A stretch of DNA of 7,384 nucleotides from Bacteroidales bacterium (GTDB lineage: Bacteria; Bacteroidota; Bacteroidia; Bacteroidales; UBA7960): positions 1 through 7,384 of the forward strand of contig SLPR01000310.1 in assembly GCA_007131895.1 (NCBI GenBank). Direction: 5' to 3'. A program made the translations under genes and the position numbers. The notes under the pieces are model-generated. The model was not told the DNA's origin, did no database searches, and saw nothing but the letters and a program-made list of their open reading frames with translations. Position 1 is the first letter of the stretch. Every line of letters starts with the position of its first letter. This document shows positions 1 through 6,465 of this stretch, piece after piece.

Positions 1-1158
1 ATGAATACCTACGGAGGGCAGGTTGATATAGCCGATTCAATCCGGACACGCATTCTGCAATCAAAAATCCCGGTAATGGTATTCATTGATAATAATGCGG
101 CTTCAGCAGGAGCATTGATTTCCATTGCTACCGACAGGATTTATATGCGCCCCGGATCCAATATTGGCGCAGCAACTGTAGTAGACCAAACAGGAGAAGT
201 TGTTCCCGATAAGTTCCAGTCGTACATGCGATCTATGATGCGTTCTACAGCCGAAGCCAAAGGCAGGGATCAGGATATTGCCCAGGCCATGGTGGATCCA
301 TCCATAGAAATAGAAGGAGTTATTGAAGCGGGTAAAGTACTAACCTTCACTGCTTCTGAAGCTATGAGATGGGGCTTCTGCGAAGGCATGGCTGAAACCG
401 TTACTGAAGTGGTTGAGCTTGCCGGTTTTGAAAACTATACCATTGTTGAACAGAAACTTACAACCATTGACCGCATTATTAATTTTCTCATCAGCCCTAT
501 TGTAAGCGGATTGCTGATTATGGTAATCCTGGGAGGTATTTATTTTGAGCTACAAACTCCGGGTGTAGGTTTTCCTATACTGGCGGCTTTTACTGCTGCA
601 TTGTTTTACTTCGCTCCCTTGTATCTTGAAGGACTGGCCTCTCACTGGGAGATACTCCTTTTCGTGATCGGACTCGCGCTGCTGGCTGTAGAAATATTTG
701 CCCTACCCGGTTTTGGTGTGGCAGGTGTGCTCGGTATAGTATTCATCATCTCAGGACTGGCATTTGCCATGGTGGGCAACCAGGGACCAGATTTTACAGG
801 TGTTCCTTTAACTGAGGTGGGAAGAGCATTCTTGATTGTTATCATTGCTTTCTTCTTATCACTTTCCATTTCCATGTATACAGGGGCTAAATTGCTTACA
901 TCCAAAGGAAGACTGGGAAATAAACTGGCTTTGAATACAATTCAGGATACTGCTGCAGGATATTCATCTGCAAACGTTAAAATGAGAGACCTCATGGGAA
1001 AGACCGGAACAGCTTATACTATGTTGCGTCCCAGTGGCAAGGTAGAAATTGAAGATGATGTTTTTGATGCTACCGCTTTAACAGGTTACATTGATAGAGG
1101 CGAACAGGTAAAAGTCGTTAAATACGAAACATCACAAATTTTTGTCATTAAAGTTTAA
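1..1158 (+). CDS. Long-form NfeD family membrane-bound serine protease (ClpP-class), 5'-truncated
   Basis: The visible 385 residues are the C-terminal part of a membrane-anchored serine protease of the NfeD/1510-N type. The reading frame is open at base 1. The first visible residues, NTYGGQVDIADSIR, are an internal core motif of the protease domain, so the ATG at base 1 is not the true start, and the signal peptide and roughly the first 50-100 residues lie upstream. The probable nucleophile is S35 in NNAASAGA. K71 is the likely dyad lysine, because its spacing to the following GR (88-89) matches my recollection of the archaeal PH1510 protease. About five hydrophobic segments follow (roughly 166-182, 190-209, 217-234, 238-258 and 272-294). 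A soluble C-terminal NfeD OB-fold-like domain lies at about 325-385 and includes GKTGTA and RPSGKVEI. Family members are thought to act in membrane protein quality control, often beside a stomatin/flotillin-type gene; none is visible downstream here. Family assignment is strong; the substrate is unknown. Confidence 0.93.
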   Translation: MNTYGGQVDIADSIRTRILQSKIPVMVFIDNNAASAGALISIATDRIYMRPGSNIGAATVVDQTGEVVPDKFQSYMRSMMRSTAEAKGRDQDIAQAMVDPSIEIEGVIEAGKVLTFTASEAMRWGFCEGMAETVTEVVELAGFENYTIVEQKLTTIDRIINFLISPIVSGLLIMVILGGIYFELQTPGVGFPILAAFTAALFYFAPLYLEGLASHWEILLFVIGLALLAVEIFALPGFGVAGVLGIVFIISGLAFAMVGNQGPDFTGVPLTEVGRAFLIVIIAFFLSLSISMYTGAKLLTSKGRLGNKLALNTIQDTAAGYSSANVKMRDLMGKTGTAYTMLRPSGKVEIEDDVFDATALTGYIDRGEQVKVVKYETSQIFVIKV

Positions 1159-1257
1159 TTATAGAAAATGTCCAAGATCGTTTAAACATCAGCAGAATTG
1201 AGAATAATTTTAGATCAAGGGCATTCTGTCTGAACATTAAAAAACAAATTTTAAAAG

Positions 1258-1803
1258 ATGAAAAAAGAACAAATATTACACGGAGGTGCTTGTCTGCAGG
1301 TTATTAAGGGTGATATTGTTCAACAACCCGATATGGATGCCATTGCCAATGCCGCCAATGCATTTTTGCGAATAGGAGGCGGAGTTGCCGGTGCTATTCA
1401 TAAAGCCGCTGGTCCTGAGCTTGAAAAAGAAGCCATAAAAAAAGGCCCTATAAAACCGGGCCAGGCAGTTATTACAAAAGCATACAACCTTCCCAATAAG
1501 CATGTTATACATGTTTTGGGGCCTGTTTTTGACAGAGACATTCCGCACGACAAACTACTGGCGAACTGTTATATCAACGCTTTGAATATCTGTGAAGAAT
1601 ACAGGCTGAAAAGCATTGCTTTTCCTGCTATTTCAACAGGGGTCTTTGGATACCCCGTTGAAGAAGCTGCCCCGGTTGCATTGCAGGCCATTTATGATAA
1701 AATGCCTGAACTGAAAAGTGTTAAAATCATTAGAATGGTTGTCTGGACCGACAGAGACTATAATGAACACGTAAATGCCATGCTGAATCTTGAAAAAAGT
1801 TAA
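1258..1803 (+). CDS. Macro-domain protein (ADP-ribose binding / O-acetyl-ADP-ribose deacetylase-like)
   Basis: A 181-residue single-domain macro protein. The ordered ADP-ribose pocket motifs are all present: GDIV (18-21) for adenine contact, NAAN (31-34), the glycine-rich loop GGGVAGAIHKAAG (40-52), and the phosphate loop ISTGVFGYP (125-133). Macro domains bind ADP-ribose, and many hydrolyse O-acetyl-ADP-ribose or remove ADP-ribose from proteins. N34 corresponds to YmdB Asn25. The position of the proposed catalytic YmdB Asp35 (GGGVDGAI) is Ala44 here, as in archaeal Af1521-type domains (GGGVA), so activity should not be assumed from YmdB. The C-terminal stretch VVWTDRDYNEHV also recalls Af1521. 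Length is normal for a stand-alone domain and no signal peptide is seen, so it is probably cytosolic. It lies 99 bp after the NfeD gene and only 20 bp before pncB, which suggests cotranscription with NAD salvage genes. The start is preceded by A/T-rich DNA without a Shine-Dalgarno sequence. Confidence 0.92.
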   Translation: MKKEQILHGGACLQVIKGDIVQQPDMDAIANAANAFLRIGGGVAGAIHKAAGPELEKEAIKKGPIKPGQAVITKAYNLPNKHVIHVLGPVFDRDIPHDKLLANCYINALNICEEYRLKSIAFPAISTGVFGYPVEEAAPVALQAIYDKMPELKSVKIIRMVVWTDRDYNEHVNAMLNLEKS

Positions 1804-1823
1804 ACTCATTAAACCTTCTCAAA

Positions 1824-3230
1824 ATGAATAATTTCAGGCAGGTTTCGCCTTTGTATACTGACCTCTACCAGCTAACAATGGCACAGGCTTATTTTAAAAA
1901 TGGAATGCACGAGCAAAGAGCTTCCTTCGATTATTTTTTCAGAAAAATACCTTTTAAAGGAGGGTATGTCGTTTTTGCAGGACTGCAAAATCTTTTGGAA
2001 CTTACTGAAAATCTTGTTTTTTCTGATTATGATCTGGAGTACCTATCTGAGTCGGGTTTTGATAAAGATTTTGTGAATCATTTAAGAGAATTCAGATTCA
2101 GAGGAGATATAATCTCAGTTAGGGAAGGAGATGTGGTTTTTCCGTTTGAGCCTGTAATAAGGGTGGAAGGAACCCTATTGGAAACCCAGCTCATTGAAAC
2201 CCTTCTTCTGAATGTAGTAAATTTTCAATCTCTAATAGCTACTAAAGCAAGTAGAATGAGATTTGCTGCCGGTAATCGGACACTTAGTGATTTTGGACTT
2301 CGCCGTGCCCAGTCCTTTGGTGCTATACAAGCATCAAGGGCTGCCATAATCGGTGGTTTCAACAGTACTTCAAATATGCTGGCTGCCCGAATGTATAAAA
2401 TACCATTTGCCGGCACTATGGCACATAGTTTTATTGAAAGCTTCGGGGATGAGCTTGCTGCTTTCAGGGCTTATGCAAAAGCATTTCCGGAAAACAGCAT
2501 TTTTCTTGTCGATACCTACAACACCCTATTTAAAGGAATACCCAATGCCATTAAAGTGGCCAAAGAAATGAAAGATGCAGGCCACATGCTCAAAGGGATA
2601 CGGCTTGACAGTGGCGACCTTGCCTATCTTTCAAAAAAAGCAAGAGAAATGCTTGATTATGATAGTTTTACAGATGTTAAAATAGTGGTTTCAAACCAGC
2701 TTGATGAATATGTGATCAAAAGTTTGCTTGAGCAGAAAGCTCCCATTGACATTTTTGGCGTAGGCACCAGCCTGATTACCGGCAAACCCGAAGCCGCGCT
2801 TGATGGCGTTTACAAATTGGCTCATGTAAATGACAGAAACGTATTGAAAATTTCTGACAATCTGCAAAAAACCACTTTGCCGGGCAAAAAGAAAATTCTC
2901 AGGTATTTTGACAGCGAAGGGCTATTTTATGCCGATGCAATAGTCATGACCAATGAAATGGATATAAACAGAATGATCAATCCGTTTGAAAAACATAAAT
3001 CTATGAACCTTGAAGGTTTCAAGTGTGAGGAATTGCTTTATACCGCCATGAAAGAGGGCAAAATAACTAATCTGCCTGAAAACCCTCAAAAAATCAATGA
3101 ACGTCTTAAAACCCGTTTGAATCTTCTGCCAGTTGAGCATCAGAGGTTCGATTTTCCGCATATTTACAAAGTGGGGATCAGTGAAAAAGTAATGAAAACC
3201 CGCGACGAACTCCTGAATAAATATAGTTAA
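1824..3230 (+). CDS. pncB: Nicotinate phosphoribosyltransferase
   Basis: A cytosolic enzyme of the Preiss-Handler pathway. It condenses nicotinate with phosphoribosyl pyrophosphate to nicotinate mononucleotide, coupled to ATP hydrolysis. The 468 residues match the usual family length. The N-terminus YTDLYQLTMAQAY (11-23) is the classical family signature. SFDYFFRKIP (34-43) and FGLRRAQ (157-163) are further conserved blocks. GTMAHS (197-202) contains His201, which corresponds to the phosphorylated histidine. Others are FLVDTYNT (227-234), IRLDSGDL (259-266), VSNQLDE (289-295) and the phosphate-binding FGVGTSL (311-317). All key motifs are intact. The gene starts 20 bp after the macro-domain stop and is followed 32 bp later by nicotinamidase, whose product is its substrate, so the two almost certainly work as a pair. 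No internal promoter matching TAnnTTTG is seen just upstream, consistent with operon transcription. Confidence 0.97.
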   Translation: MNNFRQVSPLYTDLYQLTMAQAYFKNGMHEQRASFDYFFRKIPFKGGYVVFAGLQNLLELTENLVFSDYDLEYLSESGFDKDFVNHLREFRFRGDIISVREGDVVFPFEPVIRVEGTLLETQLIETLLLNVVNFQSLIATKASRMRFAAGNRTLSDFGLRRAQSFGAIQASRAAIIGGFNSTSNMLAARMYKIPFAGTMAHSFIESFGDELAAFRAYAKAFPENSIFLVDTYNTLFKGIPNAIKVAKEMKDAGHMLKGIRLDSGDLAYLSKKAREMLDYDSFTDVKIVVSNQLDEYVIKSLLEQKAPIDIFGVGTSLITGKPEAALDGVYKLAHVNDRNVLKISDNLQKTTLPGKKKILRYFDSEGLFYADAIVMTNEMDINRMINPFEKHKSMNLEGFKCEELLYTAMKEGKITNLPENPQKINERLKTRLNLLPVEHQRFDFPHIYKVGISEKVMKTRDELLNKYS

Positions 3231-3262
3231 GAAATTACAACCAGAATAAAACGATAATTGTT

Positions 3263-3874
3263 ATGAATGCTTTGCTTTTAACAGATGTACAGTATGACTT
3301 TTTACCGGGGGGTGCTCTTGAAGTTACCGATGGCGATCTGATTATTCCGATACTCAACCAGATTCAGAAAAAATTTGAACTTGTTGTAGCCACACAGGAC
3401 TGGCATCCGAAGGACCATGGCAGTTTTGCTTCTAACCATAAAGGCAAAAATCCTTTTGATACCACTTTACTTGGTGGCCTGGATCAGATACTCTGGCCCG
3501 ACCACTGCGTGCAGGGTGAAAAGGGGGCCGAATTCTCATCACAATTAAATATGCATGCCGTTGAAGCAGTTTTTCGCAAAGGAACCGACCCCGGTATTGA
3601 CTCTTACAGTGGTTTCTTTGACAATGGAAAAAAGAAATCTACCGGTCTGGGTGATTTTCTCAAAGGGAGAGGAGTGATGCGTGTTTTTTTGGGTGGATTG
3701 GCTGCCGATTTTTGTGTGGGCTTTACTGCACTCGATGCCCTGGAATTGGGTTTTGATACTACTCTCATTGAAGACGCAACTAAACCCATTGATCAAAATG
3801 GTTGGAATAACATGAAACAAACCATCCTTGAAAAAGGTGGGAACATTATCAGTTCTTCTGGTATTGGGTTTTGA
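3263..3874 (+). CDS. pncA: Nicotinamidase (pyrazinamidase-type)
   Basis: A 203-residue cysteine hydrolase of the isochorismatase-like superfamily that deamidates nicotinamide to nicotinate and ammonia. The catalytic triad is complete: Asp8 in LLLTDVQYDF, Lys106 in VFRKGTDP, and Cys151 in GLAADFCVGFTALDA. The metal site is also visible: Asp46 and His48 in TQDWHP, His52 in DHGSFAS, and His81 in WPDHCVQG. Long stretches, such as the DSYSGFFDNG block (113-122), are close to the Escherichia coli enzyme as I recall it, which makes nicotinamidase much more likely than another isochorismatase-family hydrolase. The gene follows pncB by 32 bp in the same direction and supplies its substrate nicotinate. 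The start ATG is chosen because the catalytic Asp then sits at residue 8, as in known nicotinamidases. No signal peptide is present, so it is cytosolic. Confidence 0.97.
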   Translation: MNALLLTDVQYDFLPGGALEVTDGDLIIPILNQIQKKFELVVATQDWHPKDHGSFASNHKGKNPFDTTLLGGLDQILWPDHCVQGEKGAEFSSQLNMHAVEAVFRKGTDPGIDSYSGFFDNGKKKSTGLGDFLKGRGVMRVFLGGLAADFCVGFTALDALELGFDTTLIEDATKPIDQNGWNNMKQTILEKGGNIISSSGIGF

Positions 3875-3935
3875 ATATTATTTTCTTTCCTGAGTAATTC
3901 CCTGTTTTTACAAATGAGTTGCAAAACCTGACTGA

Positions 3936-4871
3936 ATGCGAATCAGAAACCTGAAAGTCTCCAATTCAAGATTGATTGAGGGTAATTATTACCCTTTCAG
4001 GATTTTGAAAACCATGGAATTGGGTAGTGATTCTTATTTTGTTATGCAGGATCCTTTGGGTTATAAAATTTTGATGCCTGCACATTTTTATCCCCATTAC
4101 GGTTTTGAACCCGGACAAACTATCCAATGCAGGGTTGATAAAATCAATTGCAATGGGCGCATGTTTCTTGAACCCTTGCACCCTCATTACAGGGAAGGGA
4201 AGGCTTATGAGTTTGATGTACTGAATACAGGTGTAAGAATTAATATACTTGATGAGCAGGAGTTTTTTGTAACAGTTAAAGATGTTTGCAATCTTAATTG
4301 GACTGTTAAAGTGTATTCCGAAAAATATATTAAAGAAAACTCATCAAAAATCAATTGCCGGCTGGAGCGTATAAAGAAGGGGAGAATGTTTCTTTCTTTA
4401 GAAAGTGACAAACCCATTCATTCCGGACTGATAACGGGCAAAACTTACAGCTTCACAATTGTGGGTGAACGCATTAACCCGGGCGATAAATTAAGCTACT
4501 TTGTTCTGAAGGATGAAAACGGCAACAAACATCTTCTGAAAAAGAAATATTACACCCATTATGGTCTGAAAAAAGGCATGATAGTAAATTGTACTGTTGA
4601 CAAATTTACCAGTGAAGGTTTCTTTTTTCTGGAGCCTGAAAATCCATGGTACCGGCAAGGTGAAATTTATGAGTTTAAGATTATGGAGATTCAGAAGCTT
4701 CATTTTTCTGATGGGAATGTTCAGGACGTACTGGTGGTTGATGAACCTTACAGTGAACCTGTAAAGCTATTTATTGAACCCAAGCAGGTGGAAATGCTAA
4801 GAGAAAAGAAAACAGTTAATTGCAAAGTTGACAGGATACGGAAAAGCCGGCTCGAATTGATCATTATCTGA
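3936..4871 (+). CDS. Uncharacterised protein of four tandem OB/S1-like repeats
   Basis: I do not recognise a named family for this 311-residue protein. It consists of four consecutive repeats of about 72-81 residues. Each opens with a G-x-x-Y-x-F strand (EGNYYPF 15, EGKAYEF 87, TGKTYSF 168, QGEIYEF 241). Each has a closing strand with an invariant cysteine: QCRVDKI (Cys65), NCRLERI (Cys141), NCTVDKF (Cys219), NCKVDRI (Cys296). In three repeats this is followed by a GR/EG-x-FL strand. The pattern of a glycine-led first strand followed by V-D-K-I and a final FL(E/S) strand resembles S1/OB nucleic-acid-binding domains, but this is inference. Repeats 1 and 3 share HYGxxxG and FLEPxxPxYRxG, which repeats 2 and 4 lack, so a two-repeat unit of about 154 residues was probably duplicated. 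No signal peptide or membrane segment is seen; lysine/arginine content is high. An in-frame TGA directly precedes the ATG, so the start cannot be extended. It follows pncA by 61 bp. Confidence 0.85.
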   Translation: MRIRNLKVSNSRLIEGNYYPFRILKTMELGSDSYFVMQDPLGYKILMPAHFYPHYGFEPGQTIQCRVDKINCNGRMFLEPLHPHYREGKAYEFDVLNTGVRINILDEQEFFVTVKDVCNLNWTVKVYSEKYIKENSSKINCRLERIKKGRMFLSLESDKPIHSGLITGKTYSFTIVGERINPGDKLSYFVLKDENGNKHLLKKKYYTHYGLKKGMIVNCTVDKFTSEGFFFLEPENPWYRQGEIYEFKIMEIQKLHFSDGNVQDVLVVDEPYSEPVKLFIEPKQVEMLREKKTVNCKVDRIRKSRLELIII

Positions 4872-5154
4872 AGATTATCTCATCCACCACATGCGCTCCG
4901 GCTTCTTTATTGAGCATCTGCACAATTTTGGTTTTTGCCATTGAAAGTTCTTCGCGCAAGGGGGCCGAACGTAAATAAACAGTTAGTACTTTTTTGCGGT
5001 AAACAAGTCTTTCTGTGAGTCTTTGAATATCATTACCCATAACTTTACCCCATGAAGCATTGATCTTTACTTCGGTGATCTTTTCTTCCATATTCGATTG
5101 TTTCAGCCATTGCCTGATAACATCTCCCAGATTTTGTTCGTTGGTTTTTCGCAT
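4864..5154 (-). CDS. DUF721 / DciA-like protein
   Basis: A 96-residue protein of the DUF721 family, whose best-studied members (DciA) bind and help load the replicative helicase DnaB in bacteria lacking DnaC/DnaI-type loaders. The visible family pattern is an N-terminal helix (LGDVIRQWLKQ, 9-19), the core INASWGKVMG (31-40) with conserved Trp35 and Gly40, then LTVYLRSAPLREELS (57-71) and a final helix KIVQMLN (76-82) followed by a short strand VDEIIFR. Length is typical of the short Bacteroidota form, which is a bare DUF721 domain without the extensions of actinobacterial DciA. It lies 51 bp downstream of recF on the same strand, an arrangement I know from other Bacteroidota, and is probably cotranscribed with it. 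Its last 8 bp overlap the end of the convergent repeat-protein gene. Helicase-loading function is inferred from the family, not seen. Confidence 0.88.
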   Translation of the reverse strand: MRKTNEQNLGDVIRQWLKQSNMEEKITEVKINASWGKVMGNDIQRLTERLVYRKKVLTVYLRSAPLREELSMAKTKIVQMLNKEAGAHVVDEIIFR

Positions 5155-5205
5155 TATTCAGATTACAGGTTTAGCAATTAATAAAACTGTTTTTCAGGAT
5201 TTTGA

Positions 5206-6321
5206 TTACCCCATATTTCTTATGGATTGAATCTCACCATTATTTATATCAAAGATACGAGAGCTTGTATGAAGTTTTTCAAGGATGATTTCCAGCCGTT
5301 CGGTGTGCGTATCGGTAATAAATATCTGACCAAAATCTTTTTCACTAACCATCTGGATAAGCAGCTCAACGCGCCGGGGATCCAGTTTGTCAAAAATATC
5401 GTCAAATAACAGAATGGGATTGTAACCTTTGATTTGTTTGGTAAACTGAAACTGTGCAAGCTTCAGCGCAATAACATACGATTTCTGCTGCCCCTGGCTG
5501 CCAAATTTTTTCATTGGCTGTCCGCTGAGTAAAAAAGCAAGATTGTCCTTGTGTATGCCTGTTGTGGTATGTTGAACTATCCTGTCTTTGTTTCGGGATT
5601 CCAGCAGTAATTCACCAAGGTTTGCTTTATTAAGCTGCGACTCGTATTGTATATCAATGCTTTCAACCTTTCCTGTAAGTTTATCATGGTTTTCCTGGAA
5701 AACAGGTTTAAATCGCTCAAAAAAACCGGTTCTTTCCTCAAAAATGTATGCTCCGTTGATTTTGAGTTGCTCATCCCATATTTCAAGGCTGGCTTCATCG
5801 TAGTATCGTTTCTCAGCAAAGGTTTTGAGCAGTGCATTACGTTGCATAAGTGCCTTGTTATAATCCAAAAGCCTTTGCAGATACTCTTTATTATACTGTG
5901 AAATTACCCCATCAACAAATTTTCTCCGCTCATCGCTTCCGCCGGTTATTAGTTGTACATCGCCCGGATAGATCAATACAAGGGGATAGGTGCCAATATG
6001 ATCAGCCAGTCTTTCATACTCTTTTTTATTCCTTTTAAAAACTTTTTTATGTCCACGCTTAACTCCGCAATATAGTTCATCTTTGCTTCCATTTATCTTG
6101 TACCGGCCTTGTATCACAAAAAAATCTTCATCAAAAAGAATATTTTGAATATCTGCAGGGTTACTGAAGCTTTTGCAAAACGACAGGTAATAAATGGCAT
6201 CCAGCAGATTGGTCTTACCTGTACCATTATTACCCGCAAAACAATTAATCCGTGGTAAAAAATCAAGTGAAACCTCGCTGTAATTTTTAAAATTCAGTAA
6301 TGAAAGGGATAGTAGATGCAT
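5206..6321 (-). CDS. recF: DNA replication and repair protein RecF
   Basis: A 371-residue SMC-like ABC-type ATPase that binds gapped or damaged DNA and, with RecO and RecR, helps load RecA at stalled forks. All nucleotide-binding motifs are intact: Walker A GNNGTGKT (30-37) preceded by LLNFKNYSEV (8-17); the RecF-typical block GGSDERRKFVDGVIS (127-141) and LLDYNKALMQRN (151-162); the ABC signature FGSQGQQKS (273-281); Walker B LLFDD (304-308); and the D-loop DKLD (311-314), followed by a switch region FITDTH. Length is normal for the family. The start at MHLLSLSLLNFKNY is the usual RecF N-terminus. No Shine-Dalgarno sequence precedes it, as is normal for Bacteroidota. It is transcribed away from the secreted-protein gene, with a TAnnTTTG promoter match 27-34 bp upstream of the start, and is followed by the DUF721 gene. 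Confidence 0.97.
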   Translation of the reverse strand: MHLLSLSLLNFKNYSEVSLDFLPRINCFAGNNGTGKTNLLDAIYYLSFCKSFSNPADIQNILFDEDFFVIQGRYKINGSKDELYCGVKRGHKKVFKRNKKEYERLADHIGTYPLVLIYPGDVQLITGGSDERRKFVDGVISQYNKEYLQRLLDYNKALMQRNALLKTFAEKRYYDEASLEIWDEQLKINGAYIFEERTGFFERFKPVFQENHDKLTGKVESIDIQYESQLNKANLGELLLESRNKDRIVQHTTTGIHKDNLAFLLSGQPMKKFGSQGQQKSYVIALKLAQFQFTKQIKGYNPILLFDDIFDKLDPRRVELLIQMVSEKDFGQIFITDTHTERLEIILEKLHTSSRIFDINNGEIQSIRNMG

Positions 6322-6347
6322 ACGAAATAATTGGATGGGTAAAGTTA

Positions 6348-6355
6348 CAAATTTA
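6348..6355 (-). promoter_or_regulatory. Predicted -7 element of the recF promoter
   Basis: Read on the minus strand this is TAAATTTG, an exact match to the Bacteroidota -7 consensus TAnnTTTG. A transcript would begin at about 6341-6344, giving a leader of about 20 nt before the recF ATG. No convincing TTTG-type -33 box is seen at the right distance, so the call rests on the -7 element and its position. Confidence 0.5.
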
Positions 6356-6413
6356 GAATAACAGCAATAATGAACACTTAGTTTAAGTCATTTCAATTGT
6401 GAAAATATTTAAT

Positions 6414-6452
6414 AAAACTTTAACCCATAAATTTTTTATGGCATAAAGTTTT
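6414..6452. repeat. 39-bp imperfect inverted repeat (long hairpin) between divergent genes
   Basis: The left arm is AAAACTTTA (6414-6422), two unpaired bases, then CCATAAA (6425-6431). A 3-base TTT spacer (6432-6434) separates it from the right arm TTTATGG (6435-6441), two unpaired bases, then TAAAGTTTT (6444-6452). This gives 16 paired positions out of 18, with A-A and C-C mismatches in the middle. It ends 3 bp before the predicted -7 element of the secreted-protein gene and so covers the region where a -33 box would lie. It could be a regulator site, a cruciform-forming sequence, or an A/T-rich terminator-like hairpin; the sequence alone does not decide. Confidence 0.75.
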
Positions 6453-6455
6453 TTC

Positions 6456-6463
6456 TAAATTTG
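6456..6463 (+). promoter_or_regulatory. Predicted -7 element of the secreted-protein gene promoter
   Basis: TAAATTTG matches the Bacteroidota -7 consensus TAnnTTTG exactly. Transcription would start at about 6467-6470, leaving a 5' leader of about 65-70 nt before the ATG at 6536. The -33 position (about 6432-6437) is a T run rather than a clear TTTG and lies inside the inverted repeat. The 12 bases TTCTAAATTTGT (6453-6464) recur exactly on the opposite strand at the recF promoter (6347-6358). Confidence 0.55.
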
Positions 6464-6465
6464 TT

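Noticed and set aside
1..3. ATG at the first base as the true start of the NfeD-family gene
   Set aside because: The residues that follow are an internal protease-core motif, and the catalytic Ser would fall at residue 35 with no signal peptide. The gene must begin upstream of the window.
642..905. 87-residue minus-strand open frame inside the NfeD gene
   Set aside because: It is antisense to clear membrane segments of a well-supported gene and has low-complexity Ser/Pro/Thr-rich composition, as expected of a shadow frame.
1258..1803. DarTG-type toxin-antitoxin system (macro domain as DarG antitoxin)
   Set aside because: No DarT-like ADP-ribosyltransferase is next to it; the neighbours are pncB and an NfeD protease, and the protein lacks the extra C-terminal region of DarG.
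6414..6454. Hairpin plus T run as a normal intrinsic terminator
   Set aside because: The stem is nearly all A/T, has two central mismatches, and lies between divergent genes where no coding region on either strand ends. It is reported as an inverted repeat of unknown role instead.
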